Below are positions 61,071 through 64,000 of a stretch of 64,000 nucleotides of DNA, in pieces. This DNA comes from Anarhynchus alexandrinus. Taxonomy: Eukaryota > Chordata > Aves > Charadriiformes > Charadriidae. Position 1 is the stretch's first letter. Every line of letters begins with the position of its first letter. The stretch is from NCBI GenBank assembly GCA_008711295.1, contig VUYV01000102.1, positions 156,217 to 220,216 on the forward strand, written 5' to 3'. The notes beneath the pieces were generated by a model. The model was not told the DNA's origin, did no database searches, and worked only from the letters and a program-made list of their open reading frames with translations. The position numbers were made by a program, and so were the translations under genes.

Positions 61071-64000
61071 TAATTTAATATGTAAATGTCTATGTGCTAT
61101 TTTCGGGCATCAAAGTTCCATATTAAAATATACACTGTTAATATTTGTGTATATACATGTACTAGTGATGCATAAAATGCTTTTATAAGGGCTTCCATTT
61201 GGAAAAATGAAATTTTATGCTTTGTGTTCTGTCCTAACCTGGATCCACAGGCTACAAAATTTACAGAATCAAAAACGTCATCCTTATGGTTTGAGTTGTG
61301 TTCTTTTTTTTCTTTTTCTTTTTTATGATTATTTTTTCACTTGTATGTTTTACATTAGGTCAGATAGAGTTACAAACTACAGTCATTTTTGGTCAATGAA
61401 GACATGAAAACTCTGCAGAGTTGTTTCTTTTACAAACCATTTCAATATAAACAAAAACGTCTTTCTACAGGTATGCTCCCACATACACACACTCCACTCA
61501 CATTTTCTCCTCCCAGATATCCCGACACCATTCCTCGTATCAAAAACAAAACAAATCAAATCAAACCCTAAGAAAAATACCCCAAAGTCCTTACAAGCAT
61601 AAATTTTCTAGAAGTGTAAAGTGCCAGTTTATTACATTGCTACTAAACATGTTTTAGTTTCATGAGCTCTAGTAAAGCTTTTATTGCACTTGCTTGCCAC
61701 CAGTAGATACACACAGCTCGCTTGTCTAGTTAAGTACTCTAGAATATGATGTTGTAAAGTCAACCTATGTTATATTCTAGAAATCATTAGTTCAGTATTA
61801 TAAATTTTTAATGTTTTTTAAGATGGTGTGTGCTATATTTGCAAACAAGATTAATACCTTACTCCTTCAACTTCCATTAAAACTGGAAAGGCTGCTCTAG
61901 TGGTAAAACCTACCAATTTAGGCATGACAATTGCAATGTATGCATAAGAGTACATCTGGGCCATAGGGAAAATTTAATGACATCCCAAGAAGAGACATCT
62001 CAGCAGTGATAAAATACTTGTTTTGAAATTCTGATGGATTAATTTAATCAACATTCCTGTGCTTTTGATAAGACAACAGACTGATTACCAGAGTGCTGTT
62101 TCCAGCTAAGGTTGTGATTCTGAACATTTGTTGGTACTGATGAAAATTTTACTGAAGGTTGCTGGTAATTTCAGTGGACTGTAATTGAAGTGTCTAAATT
62201 CAATTTACATACAAAGACCTCTCCACACCCACAAAATGATATAATAAGAAAATGTGATACAGTTCTACAAATAGGATTATTCATATAACTACAAACTGAT
62301 ATCCGCCCAAGACAATGTGTACATGGAGAGGTTAGGGGAGGTGTTGGTAAGCAATAGTATCTTCCAATTCTTAATTTAATTTTCTTGGGGGACAAAGCTA
62401 GAGCACGAGATATAACTTAATGAGTTGAACAAGATGAAATAAATATGGTCTATGGCTTACTCTGTTGGCTAGTAAATGTTTAATTTTTTAAAAAAAATAA
62501 CAACCTAGAAATATGTTTGTCAACATAAGGTCATATTTGTCATCACCATACCAGTATGAGCATTTTAAATCATAGGTAACAAATGCCTTTTCGGACAGTT
62601 TAAGTGCATTCCATACTTATAATAAGACTAGTACGGTTGTGTAATGAGCTTTAAACAGTTTAAATTGGATCACTTTTACATGTTCTTGTATGTTAATCTG
62701 GATATAACTCTCCTTATAAGTTATTGTTAACTTCTCAGAAGACAATGTGCTGTGAAGCGCTGCAATTTAAAATCCTTAACACCCTGAACACTTGATACTG
62801 GTTGATTAGACTTTGAAGGGCATTAAGAACAAAGTTTATTAAACATACTTCACAGAATTTGGATATCTATGCCTTTACACTGTTCTATATCAAAAGCACT
62901 CAGCTTTCAGTCTCAATATTCACAACGCACTCAAGGAGCCAAACTCATACCTATTAAAATTTACTGAATACAGAGGATACAATATGTAGTAAATTGTTTA
63001 AATACATCAGGTGAATCCCTTCATATAAGACAAAAGTAACCTTCCAGTATGGTGTTTAAAGGACTGCACATATTTTGGCCAGCTTCCTCACAGGTTTTGG
63101 ACTTACTCTACTTTATGTGTCCAAGGCATCAGAAGAACCATTAAAACATAATTAATATATAAGCTAGAATAAATTAATCCACCATGCAAGGAAGTCCTAC
63201 ATTAGATGACTGGTTATGCAGAGAACTATGAAAACATAAACATTAATATGCATAACATCTAAGGAAACGAGAATGACTATGCCATCTCAGAGCCAATGGC
63301 TTAGCTAGTGCAATATTTGTTCTGCATCGACCAGTGATATTTCTCTCACATATTACCTGGGATATGTCTGCAACCCGAAGGACTGAGTACCTCTACGCAA
63401 GTAAAGATTCAAGTTCGCTTAGGGAACTGAAAAAAATTGTCTTGTAGATGACCAATATGACAGCACTGAATAGATAGTGTTTTATTCTTTAGGAATGATA
63501 TAATTCTCAAATTGCTTGGGTTGTTTCTTCTTTTTTGATTTTGCTTTCCTCCTTCCCTTAAATTTAGCATTGATTATACTGTAGTAATGAGTCTCACGAC
63601 TAGTGCTGTATCAAGGAAAATATCTACTTTAATTATTTAGATTTTCAGTTTCAGTTTCATTGGCTAACTCTTCATTCTTCAACAGGGAAAAGAAAAGTGA
63701 ATGGAGATTCTTATGCCATTTTAGAAAATTGGTCTTTCAGCAAGATAAGATGCAGTATTACAGCTCCTAACTATTAGCACACCTCCTGTGACATCTTTCA
63801 TGAGTTTTCCTAGTTTTCACTCTATCTATCCCCTACTTCTGATACCACTTCTTTTGAGACCAGGTGAACAAAAGAAACCAGCTGGATTGACAGGAGAATC
63901 TGAACAGAGCACAGATCATATGAGGCCCTCCAGAACAGCTCACCCACGCCCAAAACTTATCTCCAACAAATCTCTTAAACAACAGTTAACGACAACACTG

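Larger units (their letters stand above)
58741..64000. other. DNA upstream of FGF14 exon 1A
   Basis: Mostly AT-rich DNA. In other vertebrates this position is still inside the long first intron of the 1B isoform. Apart from the GC patch with the RE1 motif and the poly-T run I saw no gene, exon 1B or recognised repeat. Confidence 0.65.

Noticed and set aside
58741..64000. FGF14 exon 1B or a counterpart of the human SCA27B GAA repeat
   Set aside because: No 1B-like coding start and no GAA/TTC array was seen. Both are expected further upstream of this window.

Overview
The window looks like bird nuclear DNA. The evidence is a 5'-truncated CR1 LINE with the avian-type 3' end, an older CR1 fragment, two solo LTRs of an endogenous retrovirus type that is common in bird genomes, and long AT-rich introns broken by sharp CpG islands. 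I recognise one protein-coding gene, FGF14 (fibroblast growth factor homologous factor 4), on the minus strand. Most of the window is its introns. Runs of N, several beside homopolymers, show this is a draft assembly.

Layout, read in the direction of FGF14 transcription (right to left): 64000-58750 is upstream DNA, with a small GC-rich patch at 59920-60090 that contains a near-perfect RE1/NRSE (REST) motif. 58740-56760 is a CpG island holding the isoform-1A first exon (coding part 57612-57420). Intron 1 (57419-26230, about 31.2 kb) contains one solo LTR, a 5'-truncated CR1 and a separate intronic CpG island at about 39030-39470. Exon 2 is 26229-26119 (111 bp). Intron 2 (26118-17465, about 8.7 kb) starts with a CpG patch and two adjacent old palindromic elements. 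Exon 3 is 17464-17361 (104 bp). The rest (17360-1) is the start of intron 3, with a second solo LTR in the opposite orientation and an old CR1 fragment. I did not find exons 4 and 5, which should lie beyond base 1, or the alternative first exon 1B, which should lie beyond base 64000.

The three exons join in frame (phases 1, 1, 0). They encode the A-type N-terminus, which in FHF proteins acts as a blocking particle on voltage-gated sodium channels, and roughly the first half of the beta-trefoil core. No tRNA, rRNA, CRISPR, complete transposon or second gene could be supported. I saw no evidence of a new multi-gene system. The most useful leads are the RE1 motif upstream of exon 1A, the intronic CpG island, the inverted LTR pair around exons 2-3, a perfect 24-bp palindrome at 12378-12401, and two substitutions at family-conserved positions in exon 3.
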